Below, in pieces: positions 1 through 11,800 of a DNA stretch of 64,000 nt. The translations under genes and the position numbers were made by a program. Each line of letters begins with the position of its first letter. The stretch's first letter is position 1. The notes below the pieces were generated by a model. It made no database searches. It saw only the letters and a program-made list of their open reading frames with translations, and had not been told where the DNA came from. Source of the DNA: Ampullaceana balthica (Eukaryota > Mollusca > Gastropoda > Lymnaeidae); the NCBI GenBank assembly GCA_944989445.1, contig CALYLW010000427.1, positions 162,501 to 226,500 of the forward strand. Reading direction: 5' to 3'.

Positions 1-915
1 ATTGGTCTGTTTTATAGAAAATTATTAAGATTTATGGCAAGAACATGAAAATATTCAAATTTCTCCGTTATTAAACACTACCATAGGCATACATAATATA
101 AAAAAGAAATACTTTAAAATTTCAAGCGTCTTTGAAAAATTGACATCTGAAGAAGTATGTATTAAAACGAGATCAGATGTTGGAATTTTACTCATCTCAA
201 TGCAATCTTTGTGTTTTCTATGTTATCTCAATTTATGGGAACCAGTATTTTTTTTAATTAATGCAAACCCTTTGCCATGGAGCAAAGAGATGTGCTAATA
301 CGAAACGCTGTTATATCAGCCAACCAATTTTTCAAGAGTTGGAGATATCAACTGAACGCTGAGTTAGAAGGAGAAAACAATATGAGTGGTGAAAATAAAG
401 AAGACGTGGTTCTATCTTTAGAACGAGAAGTACAACGGGAAATGTTTTTATCCACGGATGGAATTTTAAAAGAAAATAAAAGAATTCTTTGATGAGTTGC
501 AAGTCCTTGCAAGAAAATATTCATATATAATACCATGTAACCTACTAAATGAAGCATTTGAACATCAAATAAATTACGTTATTGACATTGATAAAGAACA
601 GTTCAATATTGAAAGAAAAAGGATCCAGGTTTTTTATGGCTGTGCCTACACTACAATAAGAGGCATTATTTTACAAAATCGAGGCCCCCTTAATCTATTA
701 AAATTTATTCAACAGTATAGATTGGAAAATTCTGTACCCATCAATGTAATTTTGCTATTAATTTTTTTAAACAATTGCTATCAGTGTCGCTAGTTGTGAA
801 AGGAGCTTCTCCAAACTGAAGTTGATAAAAATTATCTTCGTTCCACAATGAGCAATTTAAGACAAAAAAAATCTTGCATTATTGTCCGTAGAACAAGATA
901 TTACAAATAATTAAA
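1..915 (+). pseudogene. Broken hAT-type transposase (ZMYM1/DUF4371-like), C-terminal half
   Basis: Three broken reading-frame pieces line up with the C-terminal half of hAT-superfamily transposases of the ZMYM1/DUF4371 type. Around 185-260 a frame reads like the conserved FLCYLNLWEPV stretch. From 277 to 492 follows a helical segment beginning MEQRDVLIRNAV, and 497-793 contains QVLARKYSYIIPCNLL. Just after, at about 786-840, VASCERSFSKLKLIK matches the hAT dimerisation core. Stops and frameshifts between the pieces, and a further one after SKLKLIK, show that it cannot make a working transposase. The 5' part lies outside the window. I saw no terminal inverted repeat, so the element boundary is not defined. 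The family call rests on motif recognition; a protein-profile search would settle it. Confidence 0.7.
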
Positions 916-1334
916 ATTTTTATAGCATAATACACGATTTTTCTATTATGTAAGTTAGGAAAGTAAATGTATAAATATGATTTCATACTAATGTATGCAC
1001 TTTCTTTGTTTGTAAAAAAATCATTTATTTATAAATATAAAATAAAAGAATAGTAATTGATAATGTTTTTTTGTTGTAAATTTGGAATATGTTTTGTCTC
1101 GTTGCGGGGCGCGGACTTGCGACCTCAGTAACTTTCTTGTGGCCTTTAAAAATATATATTGTACTTTTATAAGTGTGTATTGATAGGTATATCATCTTAT
1201 TGCGGCCTCTTTTATTATTGCTTACATAAATTTGGCATGCAATGGTAAACATGTTCCCCACCTTTACTTCGTTGCAATTGCAATTATTTATTAATGTTCA
1301 TTAATTTATAAAAATCATCCTATAAAGGAATGAT
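916..1334. other. AT-rich stretch, nothing recognised
   Basis: No gene or clear repeat is seen. The short antisense frame in this stretch has no recognisable domain. Confidence 0.5.
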
Positions 1335-1610
1335 TTGCCGTCCATAAATGTCGTCACGCGATTTTGGCTGATTTTTCACTCCCTCCGCCCTCCTCACACG
1401 TCGTCACAAAAACTAATATCGTAACACGCGTTTTACGTAAACGTCATTAAATTAAGTTTCAGTAATATATTTTTAGTGGAAATTTTATTTAAAGTTGCGC
1501 GTTTTGATGTGACGTCACATTTCTCAAACACACCCCTCGTCACACATCGTCACTAGTGTATGACTCCCCGCCCCGCCCCAGGTGCGTGACGTCATTTATG
1601 GACGGCCCCT
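1335..1610. mobile_element. MITE with GCCGTCCATAAA-type inverted ends, copy 1
   Basis: The left end (GCCGTCCATAAATGTCGTCA) is the inverse of the right end (TGACGTCATTTATGGACGGC), and no coding sequence lies between. Related ends occur at 31529-31777 and 39655-39755, so this is a dispersed non-autonomous DNA transposon family. The superfamily is uncertain because no clean target-site duplication was found. Confidence 0.7.
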
Positions 1611-2152
1611 AAAAAAGGGCGGCACATTGGAGACCGCCCCGGGCGGCAACAGTTCTAGTTACGCCACTGCGTTTAAAGTCAAGTGGGACCTCGTGTGGCA
1701 CAAAATAATTAAACCTAATGATACTAATAGAATAAAGTAATGGGGGTGAGACTGCAATCAGGCTTTTAAATAGGTAAATTTATGATATAAAAAACATGGT
1801 ATTAGTAGGCCTGACAAGACGTAACACAACAGCGAACGTTTCGGCAAAGAGCCTTCCTCAACGGACAAATAGTACACACATGAAACGAAAAACACGGAAT
1901 AATAATAAAATATCCCTACTGGACTGCTTGGATTTCACCGCAGCTAAGTGTTTTTTTTATTTTTTTTATTTGTCCGTTGAATGATTTTATAAAGATGTGA
2001 CGAAACTGATCGCGTGCTCCATTATGTTAATAATAATTCTGGTATATTGCTAACAGCGTTCAATGGAAGGATTTCTCGACTTATAAATTACTATTTTAAT
2101 TAAAAAATCAAAATGGAGGACATTTCAAGGTATTTGAAAATGACAGGTTGTC
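1611..2152. other. Non-coding, nothing recognised
   Basis: AT-rich sequence with poly-T runs. No supported gene. Confidence 0.4.
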
Positions 2153-2515
2153 CTTCTGTATACCATCCTGGCAAACCTCCTTAGATACCATCTTACTATC
2201 TGGTAAACCTTGTTGGATACCATCCTGGCAAACCTCCTTAGATACTATCTTACTATCTGGTAAACCTTGTTGGATACCATCCTGGCAAAGCTCCTTAGAT
2301 ACCATCTTACTATCTGGTAAACCTTGTTGGATACCATCCTGGCAAACCTCCTTAGATACCATCCTGGCAAACCTCCTTAGATACCATCCTGGCAAACCTC
2401 CTTAGATACCATCCTGGCAAACCTCCTTAGATACCATCCTGACAAACCTCCTTAGATACCATCCTGGCAAACCTCCTTAGATACCATCCTGGCAAACCTC
2501 CTTAGATACTATATG
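2153..2515. repeat. Minisatellite, 25-bp unit with a 57-bp composite form
   Basis: The 3' half is a run of 25-bp units starting GATACCATCCTGGCAAACCT. The 5' half alternates that unit with a 32-bp relative (GATACCATCTTACTATCTGG...), giving a 57-bp higher-order unit. Because 57 is divisible by three, both strands show artefactual repeat ORFs. Confidence 0.9.
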
Positions 2516-2563
2516 GTAAACTTTCTTTGACACCATCTGGTAAATCTTGGATGACGTCTAGAC

Positions 2564-2760
2564 CAGATGTCGGCAACCTGCGGCTCGCGAGCCGCATGTG
2601 GCTCTTTCCATGTCAAGATGCGGCTCTCCATTTCCATGCGGAAATAGTAATAATTATATTATTTTATTTCACAACTCATGTTAGTGGCTCTTAAAAAAAC
2701 TGGTAACTATTGTAAATTGTAACTTTTGGCTCTTCCTCCTAAAAAGTTTTCCGACCCCTG
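2564..2760. mobile_element. Short hAT-type MITE with 8-bp target duplication
   Basis: The 197-bp element runs from CAGATGTCGGCAACCTGCGG to GTTTTCCGACCCCTG, an imperfect terminal inverted repeat of the CAGGGGTCGGCAA type. It is flanked by GTCTAGAC on the left and GTCTAGGC on the right (7 of 8 bases), as expected for hAT insertion. Confidence 0.8.
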
Positions 2761-2768
2761 GTCTAGGC

Positions 2769-3120
2769 AATCTTTGTCTACCCCTTTCGCATAAATAATT
2801 ATTATTTTATCGTAGGAAATTTTTATTTTATGATGTTTCCGTATAAAATCCTGTAAATTAATTATTTTTTTTAAAAAAATGTATGAATACAAAATTAACA
2901 CCATGCAGACCTCTGCAATATCAACAAGTAAATAACGTTAGACACATTCGCACGCTGATGTTGAGGACTCTTTAGCAGCTGTGTCATGGTTTTAGTTGGA
3001 AAAAAGAAACACGTTGAGGGATGGTACCAACTGCTGTTAATTATTCAACCGATTATCAATTTTAAAAATAGTTACGAAATTAATCTGGCTGTGTCTCTTT
3101 CCGTTGTCATTTCAAACTAA
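2769..3120. other. Unique AT-rich intergenic or intronic sequence
   Basis: No gene or repeat recognised. Confidence 0.4.
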
Positions 3121-3472
3121 ACGGTCAACACAGTACAAGAGTGGCTCTATCATGTCAACTCCTAACTGTCAACACAGTACAAGAGTGGCTCTATCATGTC
3201 AACTCCTAACTGTCAACACAGTACAAGAGTGGCTCTATCATGTCAACTCCTAACTGTCAACACAGTACAAAAGTGGCTCTATCATGTCAACTCCTAACTG
3301 TCAACACAGTACAAAAGTGGCTCTATCATGTCAACTCCTAACTGTCAACACAGTACAAGAGTGGCTCTATCATGTCAACTCCTAACTGTCAACACAGTAC
3401 AAAAGTGGCTCTATCATGTCAACTCCTAACTGTCAACACAGTACAAGAGTGGCTCTATCATGTCAACTCCGT
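3121..3472. repeat. Minisatellite, 44-bp unit, about 8 copies
   Basis: Almost identical 44-bp units contain CTGTCAACACAGTACAAGAG followed by GTGGCTCTATCATGTCAACT. Copies differ mainly by one A/G change (CAAGAG or CAAAAG). Confidence 0.95.
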
Positions 3473-4659
3473 TAATATCTCATCAGAGTAGTATTTCTAT
3501 TTGGTGTTTAATTTAGACACGACCATAGTCATGACCACCCCACACCTTCCTCCACCGACTGCCTTCAAGACATTTGTCCATGTGTGAGTGGGGGCAGGGG
3601 GCTGGGCTGGAGGTGGGTGGTGGGTTGACTCCATTCTGGAGAAGACATGGTTCCCTTGTGACGTCACTGTCAACGGACTGTTCTGAAAGTGGGGGTGTGG
3701 GAAGGGACTCGTCATCCTCAAGGGAGATCAGGCTTAAGCCGCTTTCCTCGCCGTTGTGTGATTATTAAATGCTCTTCTCTTGACCGCCATTGGCTTAAAA
3801 CCGGAATGTGCGTCACAGTTGTTGGAAGTCACGTGACGTCAGCAATGCTTTTTGTTAAATTTCCGCAGACTTCATCCTGTTAGCGTGGCTGAAATTTGAA
3901 CACGTCAACTGCTTTGTCTTGAGTGCTTTGGGGGCACTGGCTGGTGTGGGGCGGGGTGGAGAGATTGATAAAAGAGGGGAAAAAAGGTGGAAATGGACGA
4001 GACAGGAACTGTAGTTAGCATTGGTGAAACCTGACCTGGCAATACATCTTGTTATCTTGAACTTGTTGACCCATGGCACTGGCTTTCGGGAAAACATGCA
4101 ATAAAATGATGTTTTATATTCTCATTATATGAAACGCTAAGTAAAAAAACAAAACATTTTTTCATCGGGCTAGCACTATCACATTTGTTTTATTACATCT
4201 AGTTCATCACATAGTTGATGTCACATTTATTTGACGCGTCTGGTCTATCCCATAGTGGCTATCACATTTGGTCGATCACGTCTGATCATCTTTCATCTTG
4301 TTTTGTGGTACAAGGTGACAAGATACCACTCTAAATATTCGTGATGTCTCGTTACATCCTGTGAATGGGACTGTACCACGTGACCACGGTGTGATTTCTT
4401 AGTCAAGGGGCCAGAGGTGGTCCGTTCATCACAAGTTCATTTCCTGTTGACGTCAGTGTACAACGTGGTGGTTCTAGGGCGCAGGACGGCCGATACTGGA
4501 GAAAGTTTATTGTCTGAACGTAAACGCTTTGGTTAAACTACATCCTAGTCCTAGGGCTGAGTCGGTAACTGACCCGAATAACGAGTATTTGCACACACGG
4601 AACTTACACGGATAAGACCCGGACCTTGTGTCGAAGCTACACTATTAATATATTTATAT
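3473..4659. other. No gene recognised (about 1.2 kb)
   Basis: Apparently single-copy sequence with GT-rich and G-rich patches. Short frames occur on both strands, but none has a recognisable domain or splice-site support. Confidence 0.4.
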
Positions 4660-5250
4660 TAGGGCTGTTAACGATTAATTTAAATTTAATTGTTAACTTT
4701 TGATAAAATAACGATTAATTAATCTTTAATTTCGATTAAAGCCAAAAATTAAAATTTATGTATTCATAAGTAACACTTATTAAACGTTCTTGTTGAAAAT
4801 CTAAATAACACTGGAATGTCTCCTTTATATGTCATCTTTTAACCAACTACGCAAAAAGACAAGTGTGTTGACATTATTTGGGCTCAAGTGATGAGCGGGT
4901 CTAATTGACAATATAACCAGCTTTGCTGAAGAGTCATTCACATTAAACTGAGGTAAGTGGTATGCACAAAACTGTCTTGGCAAGGAATGACATTATCGGA
5001 TATCGGTGTTCATTAAGTTTTCACCATTGTAGAGGGTTAATGGATTCAGGAACTTTCATCTCCATTTTGTAACGCAGTAATTCATCAGAAGAGATGTCAT
5101 CATTTTCTGTCTCCTTTACAGCCATTAGCTTAGTACGCTGTTCATTTGGTTTGATAAGTAGGGAAAGTGTTAGAACCATGGTAGGCAAAAGATTTATAAC
5201 AATGGATACATTAAACTTTATCAACATTTTCACCTTTACCAAATGTTAAT
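4660..5250 (-). mobile_element. hAT relic, TAGGGCTG family, copy A (truncated)
   Basis: One end reads TTAGGGCTGTTAACGATTAA. The antisense frame at 5021-5242 encodes [21 protein letters not shown], the lead-in to the hAT C-terminal dimerisation region. More of the same family is present at 16405-17193 and 24832-25620. The second terminus is missing here, so this copy is truncated near 5250 and non-functional. Confidence 0.75.
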
Positions 5251-5317
5251 TAAATGTGTTAACTCGGTGACATATCATGGGTTGAGGGAGGGACAATATA
5301 TCAAAGCTCCCTCAAAA

Positions 5318-5890
5318 TTGTTTTTTCGCCTGCCCGACAACGAACGACAAGATTTCGAAGTTAATATAAGGGATTTAAATTTAAAAACCCCGTAAAAACA
5401 AAGTTTTTGACTATAAATCCCTTATGTATGAGACATAACTCAAAGTATTGATTAGGTTCAAAAGCGACAAACATTTACAGACTGAAACCGAATTATCTCC
5501 CCTGGCTTTAAAACCGAGGGAAGGGGGCAGGGGGTGTGGACATCAACGGGTGGCGTCAACTCAACTGGCACGTGGAAGAAAAACAATAACAATCTGTGAA
5601 ATTGAATTACATACGTTGTATAGAGATAAATTAAAAATGCATTAATTTAATTATGGTACGTTGGATCGATCTGAAATTATGCTACGATGCATTGTTAGGT
5701 GACACGAGTATATAGTATATGTGCAAAATTTCAGCTCGATAGCATCACGGGAAGTGTAAGGGATTTATAGTCAAAAACTTTGTTTTTACGGATCTTTTTA
5801 ATTTACTTTTGTTTTTCCGCCTTCCAATGACAGGAAGAGAGAGAGAGAGAAACAGAGACGGCGGTGAAGTTAATATAAGGGATTTAAAAA
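5318..5890 (-). mobile_element. Dispersed repeat with AAATCCCTTATAT ends, copy 1
   Basis: This is the reverse complement of the elements at 29543-29933 and 33627-34152. It shares AACCCCGTAAAAACAAAGTT, TTGACTATAAATCCCTTAT and an internal block around ATTTCAGCTCGATAGCATCA. The ends carry the inverted motif ATATAAGGGATTT, which is also repeated inside, so the copy looks rearranged. No coding capacity is evident. Confidence 0.7.
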
Positions 5891-6053
5891 GCTCGTGTAC
5901 AAATTTGCATAGCATCCATTTTTTGTGTGGAAATTTTACACCATTATTCACAGATATATATTATACTTTTCAAAAATTTGCTACGCGGTATTTCAAAACT
6001 GCTGCGTGGTGTCGTTCAGATATCTGCGCGGCCGTGCAGCTTAAAGGGAACAT
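5891..6053. mobile_element. CAATGTTCCCT-family MITE, partial copy
   Basis: The sequence TATCTGCGCGGCCGTGCAGC followed by TTAAAGGGAACAT matches one end of the elements at 16662-16844, 28166-28376 and 55390-55557. The opposite end is missing here. Confidence 0.7.
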
Positions 6054-7020
6054 AGCTATATATAGTGTGTGTTAGGGGTCGTCAGGGGGAGAGGGAGAGG
6101 CTTTTAGAACAACTAAGTCTCTAGATCAAGTTGAGAAAGTGTTATATAAGGATTATTGGTAGTTGTGCCTCTTTGTAATAGAACTCTTATATATGATTGC
6201 TGTGTTTCTATTACCTGCTAATTTACAAGGGTTGAAGATGTGTTATAAAAGAAATAGAAGATATATTTAACACGCATGAGTTCGGTGATCTGTTAGTGGT
6301 CCAGTAGATAGTGATAGTTTGAGAGGAAACAGTGAGCCTCCCACTTGGACATGGTGCAATACTAGCAGCCGTGAGACTTGACACTTATTCCTTTAAATAT
6401 TTTGCTATACTCCGTGTCTGTCTCAACTAAAATAATGTGATCATTCGATCAAAACTTTTATTAATGTTAAAACCCGGATTCCCATCCTCTGGGTCGCGAC
6501 CCCCCAAATGTTGTTGTTTTTTTTACTTTGCACACGGGCCAACGAATCTTAGAGGGACGATTGGTTGTCAGCTGTGCGTTTGTTTCGTATCTTTGATTTT
6601 TTTTCATATCTTGGAACAAAAAATTATTCCAGTGACCTTTCGTATCTTGAAGCGTTCGTATCTAGAGGTACCACTGTAATGCAATTTTGCACGGCTAAAT
6701 TCGTACTCGTACATATAAATAGATTTAACACCGAATGCGGAATAGAGAAGGTATAAAACTTTATTGAAAATGCCTTTTTCAATAACATGGGGGTCGCGGA
6801 TCACATGGCTTGTATTAAGAATGGTCGCCACCCGAAAATGTTGCGAACCTATGTGTTAAAACATTGAAAAATACGAATGATTGACGTACAAAGCCCCTCC
6901 TCTTTACAGAAGACTTTACGCTACTTAGCTCTTGTTTTTGATTGCCTGTACCCCCTACAGCAGCACACTTGTTTATCTGCGGGTACACACTCAAGAAACA
7001 TTTATCCATTTATCATTTGT
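6054..7020. other. No gene; short MITE remnant inside
   Basis: Mostly unrecognised sequence. At about 6525-6577, ACTTTGCACACGGGCCAACG and TTAGAGGGACGATTG match the other end of the CAATGTTCCCT MITE family. Confidence 0.45.
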
Positions 7021-7245
7021 AAAACTTACACAAGCGAAGATCGCACTAAACAGTGTGAGGGCGCTAGGTAACTTACACAAGCGAAGGCCGCACTAAACAG
7101 TGTGAGGGCGCTAGGTAATGATTATATTACCGAGTGTTTTGGACACGGCACAAAAGAGCGTGAAGACCGCTGGATGGTGATTATACTGCTCTGTCTTTTT
7201 GACACGACATAAAACAGTATGAGGACCGCTGGTTAATGATTACAC
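7021..7245. repeat. Degenerate tandem repeat, about 47-60 bp units
   Basis: Two close copies contain CGCACTAAACAGTGTGAGGG followed by CGCTAGGTAA. Two diverged copies follow (GTGAAGACCGCTGG, ATGAGGACCGCTGG). Confidence 0.7.
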
Positions 7246-7379
7246 TTAATTACACTACTAAATGTTTTGGAGCCACCAACATCGAAGTCTCCGTTATCGT
7301 TGCTCTTTTCAATGCGCAATCGTCCCCACTCCTCCTTTTTAAACGATCGGAACACCGTCTACTACTAACTGTAACTATC

Positions 7380-7692
7380 CCTTAACCCGTTGGTGGGTCG
7401 TTGGGGCCCCATCGTGAACTGCACACTATCTCACGTCATTTGTTCCGGTCCAGCGCTGCCTTTTGCGAGTCGATGAATGACAGGCCGGTCCTTTCTTTGA
7501 TGTCGTCTTCCCATCTCTTCTTTTGCCTGTCTCTTTTTCTTCCTCGCTGGACTGTGCCTTGCATTATAGTCTTTGCGAGACCTCCAGATCTTGCCACGTG
7601 CCTGTACCATCGTAGTTTCCTCTTCTTGATTGAGGTTAGAAGGTCCTCGTAGGGGCCGATGACAGCAGCTATTTTGTTGTACCATCTAAGAC
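7380..7692 (-). mobile_element. RTE-type LINE, 3' end fragment (antisense)
   Basis: Read on the minus strand, this encodes the C-terminal tail of an endonuclease-reverse transcriptase: a [22 protein letters not shown] segment, then an arginine-rich GRKRDRQKKR-like stretch. It ends in the same 3' untranslated sequence (CCAACGGGTTAAGGGATAG) as the fragment at 37355-37985. It is 5'-truncated near 7692, and stops interrupt the frame. Confidence 0.75.
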
Positions 7693-7914
7693 AGTGAGAA
7701 GATAAATTTACCTTTCACTCAAACGCCATGGGTGTCTTCCAAGATTACCCTGGTGCCGGTCCGTGGGACATCCGCTGCCGGTCCGCAGAAGTTTCAAGAA
7801 AGAAAAGAAAAATATAATTATAATCCTCCATTTGCAACCATTAATAAATTAATACTAACTCTATACAATGTGTCAATTTTTCGGCAATAAGCACATAGAA
7901 TGAAACATAAAATA

Positions 7915-8477
7915 CCGTATATACTCGTTCTATAGCCCGTTCGTATAAGCGAAAAGTGTTACAAGTGTATAACCCGCGCGCAAGCCGACCCCCCCCCCAA
8001 AATTAATAATAATAGGACAGCTTAAACAAAATGGCACACATTTTTTTAATATTACAAGCTAAATCGGTCATTATGATTGTTTACTTTGTACTGCCTATCT
8101 TTGTCTTTGTGCTCTTCGTTAGGCAAGAGTTACCGGTATTTAAAAAAAAATCTTTGGTAAACAGTGCCGAAAGTGCGTACATTAAAATTCGTTGTTGAAA
8201 ACAAAATTTTTAAAACAATTTATTAAAACGTTCAAAAATTAAATACCATGAGTAAATAAGGGAAGTGCAGATGTTTAATAATATATTATAGCTTCTGGTA
8301 GAGCAGTCGACTCTTGTAGAATGTAGAAAACGACCATGATGATCTACAATAACAACACCGATATTCAATATTGATGCAGAAATACTTTAATGACCTGCTC
8401 GTAAGAAGACAACCCAACTTTTCCCCCTAGATTTTGTCCACAAAAAAAAAGGTCAGCTTGCGAACGAGTATATACGG
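7915..8477. mobile_element. Mariner-like MITE, CCGTATATACTCGTTC ends, copy 1
   Basis: The 563-bp element starts CCGTATATACTCGTTC and ends GAACGAGTATATACGG, a perfect 16-bp terminal inverted repeat. TA lies on both sides, the target duplication typical of Tc1/mariner. No transposase frame is seen. A second copy starts at 62998. Confidence 0.9.
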
Positions 8478-8751
8478 TAAATTACATTTCGCTACCTTGT
8501 CAGTACAGGAAAAATAGTTCGCCAGACCCTGGTTCAATGGAAAAATTCCTGCCAGAGCCGCCATCCTAAAAAGTTTGAGAATCACTGCACTAAACTATAC
8601 CTACCAGTCTTTTATTTTACCCACGAGTGTTTCACCTTTTTTTTTAAAACGGACCCGTAAATTCGAAGGGAAACAATATTCATTTCCTCAGCTTATCAAT
8701 GGTACCCAATATTAATAATCCAATATTCATTGCATGTCTTTACGTCCACAG

Positions 8752-8884
8752 AAAAAAAGCCGCGAGGAAAGCCACGGCACAGAGAGTGGTGTAGAGATTA
8801 TCAGAAATGAACCTTACACAAATGGACCTGGTGGCAACGGACAGTACACCTATAAAATCTTCCATATTGGCAGTCACCTTCCAG
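8752..8884 (+). CDS. PITPNM: PITPNM exon: PITP domain, inositol-binding strand
   Basis: The acceptor is CCACAG at 8751 and the donor GTAGGT at 8885; the exon ends in phase 1. It encodes 44 residues beginning KKSREES, with [10 protein letters not shown] and [16 protein letters not shown]. In PITP-alpha, Thr59 and Lys61 of the QYTHK motif contact the inositol ring; the equivalent T and K (QYTYK) are both kept. The usual class II protein starts about 25 residues earlier; no matching upstream exon was recognised in 1-8751. Confidence 0.93.
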
Positions 8885-11800
8885 GTAGGTAATCAAGCTG
8901 TCGGGAAATTAAAGAAGGACTTGTCACAATTTGGAGTTTTAGATGTAGAGTTCAAATTGGAGTTTTAGATGTAGAGTTCAAATTGGAGTTTTAGATGTAG
9001 AGTTCAAATTGGAGTTTTAGATGTAGAGTTCAAATTGGAGTTTTAGATGTAGAGTTCAAATTGGAGTTTTAGATGTAGAGTTCAAATTGGAGTTTTAGAT
9101 GTAGAGTTCAAATTGGAGTTTTAGATGTAGAGTTCAAATTGGAGTTTTAGATGTAGAGTTCAAATTGGAGTTTTAGATGTAGAGTTCAAATTGGAGTTTT
9201 TAGATGTAGAGTTCAAATTGTATTTTTAGATGTAGAGTTCAAATTGTTTTAGATGTAGAGTTCAAATTGGGGTTTTAGATGTAGAGTTCAAATTGGGGTT
9301 TTAGATGTAGAGTTCAAATTGGAGTTTTAGATGTAGAGTTCAAATTGGAGTTTTAGATGTAGAGTTCAAATTGGAGTTTTAGATGTAGAGTTCAAATTGG
9401 AGTTTTAGATGTAGAGTTCAAATTGGAGTTTTAGATGTAGAGTTCAAATTGGGGTTTTAGATGTAGAGTTCAAATTGGAGTTTTAGATGTAGAGTTCAAA
9501 TTGGAGTTTTAGATGTAGAGTTCAAATTGGAGTTTTAGATGTAGAGTTCAAATTGGAGTTTTAGATGTAGAGTTCAAATTGGAGTTTTAGATGTAGAGTT
9601 CAAATTGGAGTTTTAGATGTAGAGTTCAAATTGGAGTTTTAGATGTAGAGTTCAAATTGGAGTTTTAGATGTAGAGTTCAAATTGGAGTTTTAGATGTAG
9701 AGTTCAAATTGGAGTTTTAGATGTAGAGTTCAAATTGGAGTTTTAGATGTAGAGTTCAAATTGGAGTTTTAGATGTAGAGTTCAAATTGGAGTTTTAGAT
9801 GTAGAGTTCAAATTGGAGTTTTAGATGTAGAGTTCAAATTGGAGTTTTAGATGTAGAGTTCAAATTGGAGTTTTAGATGTAGAGTTCAAATTGGAGTTTT
9901 AGATGTAGAGTTCAAATGCAAATGTAATTGGATGCAGAGTATATACACCTCACTACATAATGGAATAGGGCAGTGTTGACGAACACATGGCACGCGTGCC
10001 ACATTTGGCACGCAGAGCCTCATCAGCCGGCACGTGATTAAACTATTACTTCCTTAATCAAACCATCTAAGCCAAAACCTCAGTTTGGCACTTTGCTATA
10101 AATAGGTGGCTTTTGGTTGAAATTTGGCAAGCGGCTATAAATAGGTGGGTTTTGGTTGAAATTTGGCACTTTGCTATAAATAGGTGGGATTTGGTTGAAA
10201 TTTGGCAAGCGGCTATAAATAGGTGGGTTTTGGTTGAAATTTGGCACGCGGCTATAAATAGGTGGGTTTTGGTTGAAATTTGGCACGCAGCTATAAATAG
10301 GTGGGTTTTGGTTGAAATTTGGCACGCGGCTATAAATAGGTGGGTTTTGGTTGAAATTTGGCACGCGGCTATAAATAGGTGGGTTTTGGTTGAAATTTGG
10401 CACGCGGCCCCAAAAAGGTTCGACATCAATGCGATATGGCATTATTATGTACATAACACTCTCCTATTTAACTTGGCAATTTTATACACATCGTATACCC
10501 TTTTTATCATAAAGAGAATGTAGGACTCACTCTCTACTTAAATTCATTGAGACAACAGACTTTATAGGACTCACTCCCTAATTTCTTGGAGACAACAGAC
10601 TTTATATATAGGACTCACTCCCTAATTTCATTGAGACAACAGACTTTATAGGACTCACTCTCTACCTAAATTCATTGAGAAAACAGACTTTGTAGGACTC
10701 ACTCCCCAATTTCATGGAGACAACAGACTTTGTAAGACTCACTCCTTAATTTCATGGAGACAACAGACTTTGTAAGACTCACTCCTTAATTTCATGGAGA
10801 CAACAGACTTTGTAAGACTCACTCCCTAAATTCTTGGAGACAACAGACTTTATAGGACTCACTCCTTAATTTCATGGAGACAACAGACTTTATATATAGG
10901 ACTCACTCCCTAATTTCTTGGAGACAACAGACTTTATAGGACTCACTCCCTAATTTCATGGAGACAACAGACTTTATATATAGGACTCACTCCTTAATTT
11001 CATGGAGACAACAGACTTTATAGGACTCACTCCTTAATTTCATGGAGACAACAGACTTTGTAAGACTTGATCCTTAATTTCATGGAGACAACAGACTTTG
11101 TAAAACTCAATCCTTAATTTCATGGAGACAACAGACTTTATATATAGGACTCACTCCCCAATTTCATGGAGACAACAGACTTTGTTAATAAGACAGCAGC
11201 TAACCGTCTGGTACTTGCGTTTGTTTGGCGCCATTCACCAATCTAATCCATTCTACTGTTTGTGTTGACTTGCCCGCCCCCTCTCAGACTACCTTGCCGC
11301 CCTCGTTACCTGGAATGTTTGTGTTGACTTGCCCGCCCCCTCTCAGACTACCTTGCCGCCCTCGTTACCTGGAATGTTTGTGTTGACTTGCCCGCCCCCT
11401 CAGACTACCTTGCCGCCCTCGTTACCTGGAATGTTTTTGTTGACTTGCCCGCCCCCTCAGACTACCTTGCCGCCCTCGTTACCTGGAATGTTTGTGTTGA
11501 CTTGCCCGCCCCCTCAGACTACCTTGCCGCCCTCGTTACCTGGAATGTTTGTGTTGAATTGCCCGCCCCCTCAGACTACCTTGCCGCCCTCGTTACCTGG
11601 AATGTTTGTGTTGACTTGCCCGCCCCCTCAGACTAACTTGCCGCCCTCGTTACCTGGAATGTTTGTGTTGACTTGCCCGCCCCCTCAGACTACCTTGCCG
11701 CCCTTGTTACCTGGAATGCTTGTGTTGACTTGCCCGCCCCCTCAGACTACCTTGCCGCCCTCGTTACCTGGAATGTTTGTGTTGACTTGCCCGCCCCCTC

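Noticed and set aside
3490..4100. Possible CpG-island promoter or first exon
   Set aside because: The stretch is G/T-rich rather than CpG-rich, and no coding or splice evidence supports it.
7700..8590. An outer hAT element enclosing the mariner-like MITE
   Set aside because: GTTTGAGAATCACTG at about 8569-8583 looks like a hAT end, but no matching left end or clear 8-bp duplication could be confirmed.
1..8751. Search for the missing first PITPNM coding exon
   Set aside because: No frame resembling the expected start (a KEYRI-type strand and an IAQLYM-type helix) with a matching donor was found; it probably lies upstream of the window.
8929..9916. CRISPR-like regular array
   Set aside because: Units are contiguous with no unique spacers; it is a minisatellite in an animal genome. 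The same holds for 17391-17992 and the other arrays.
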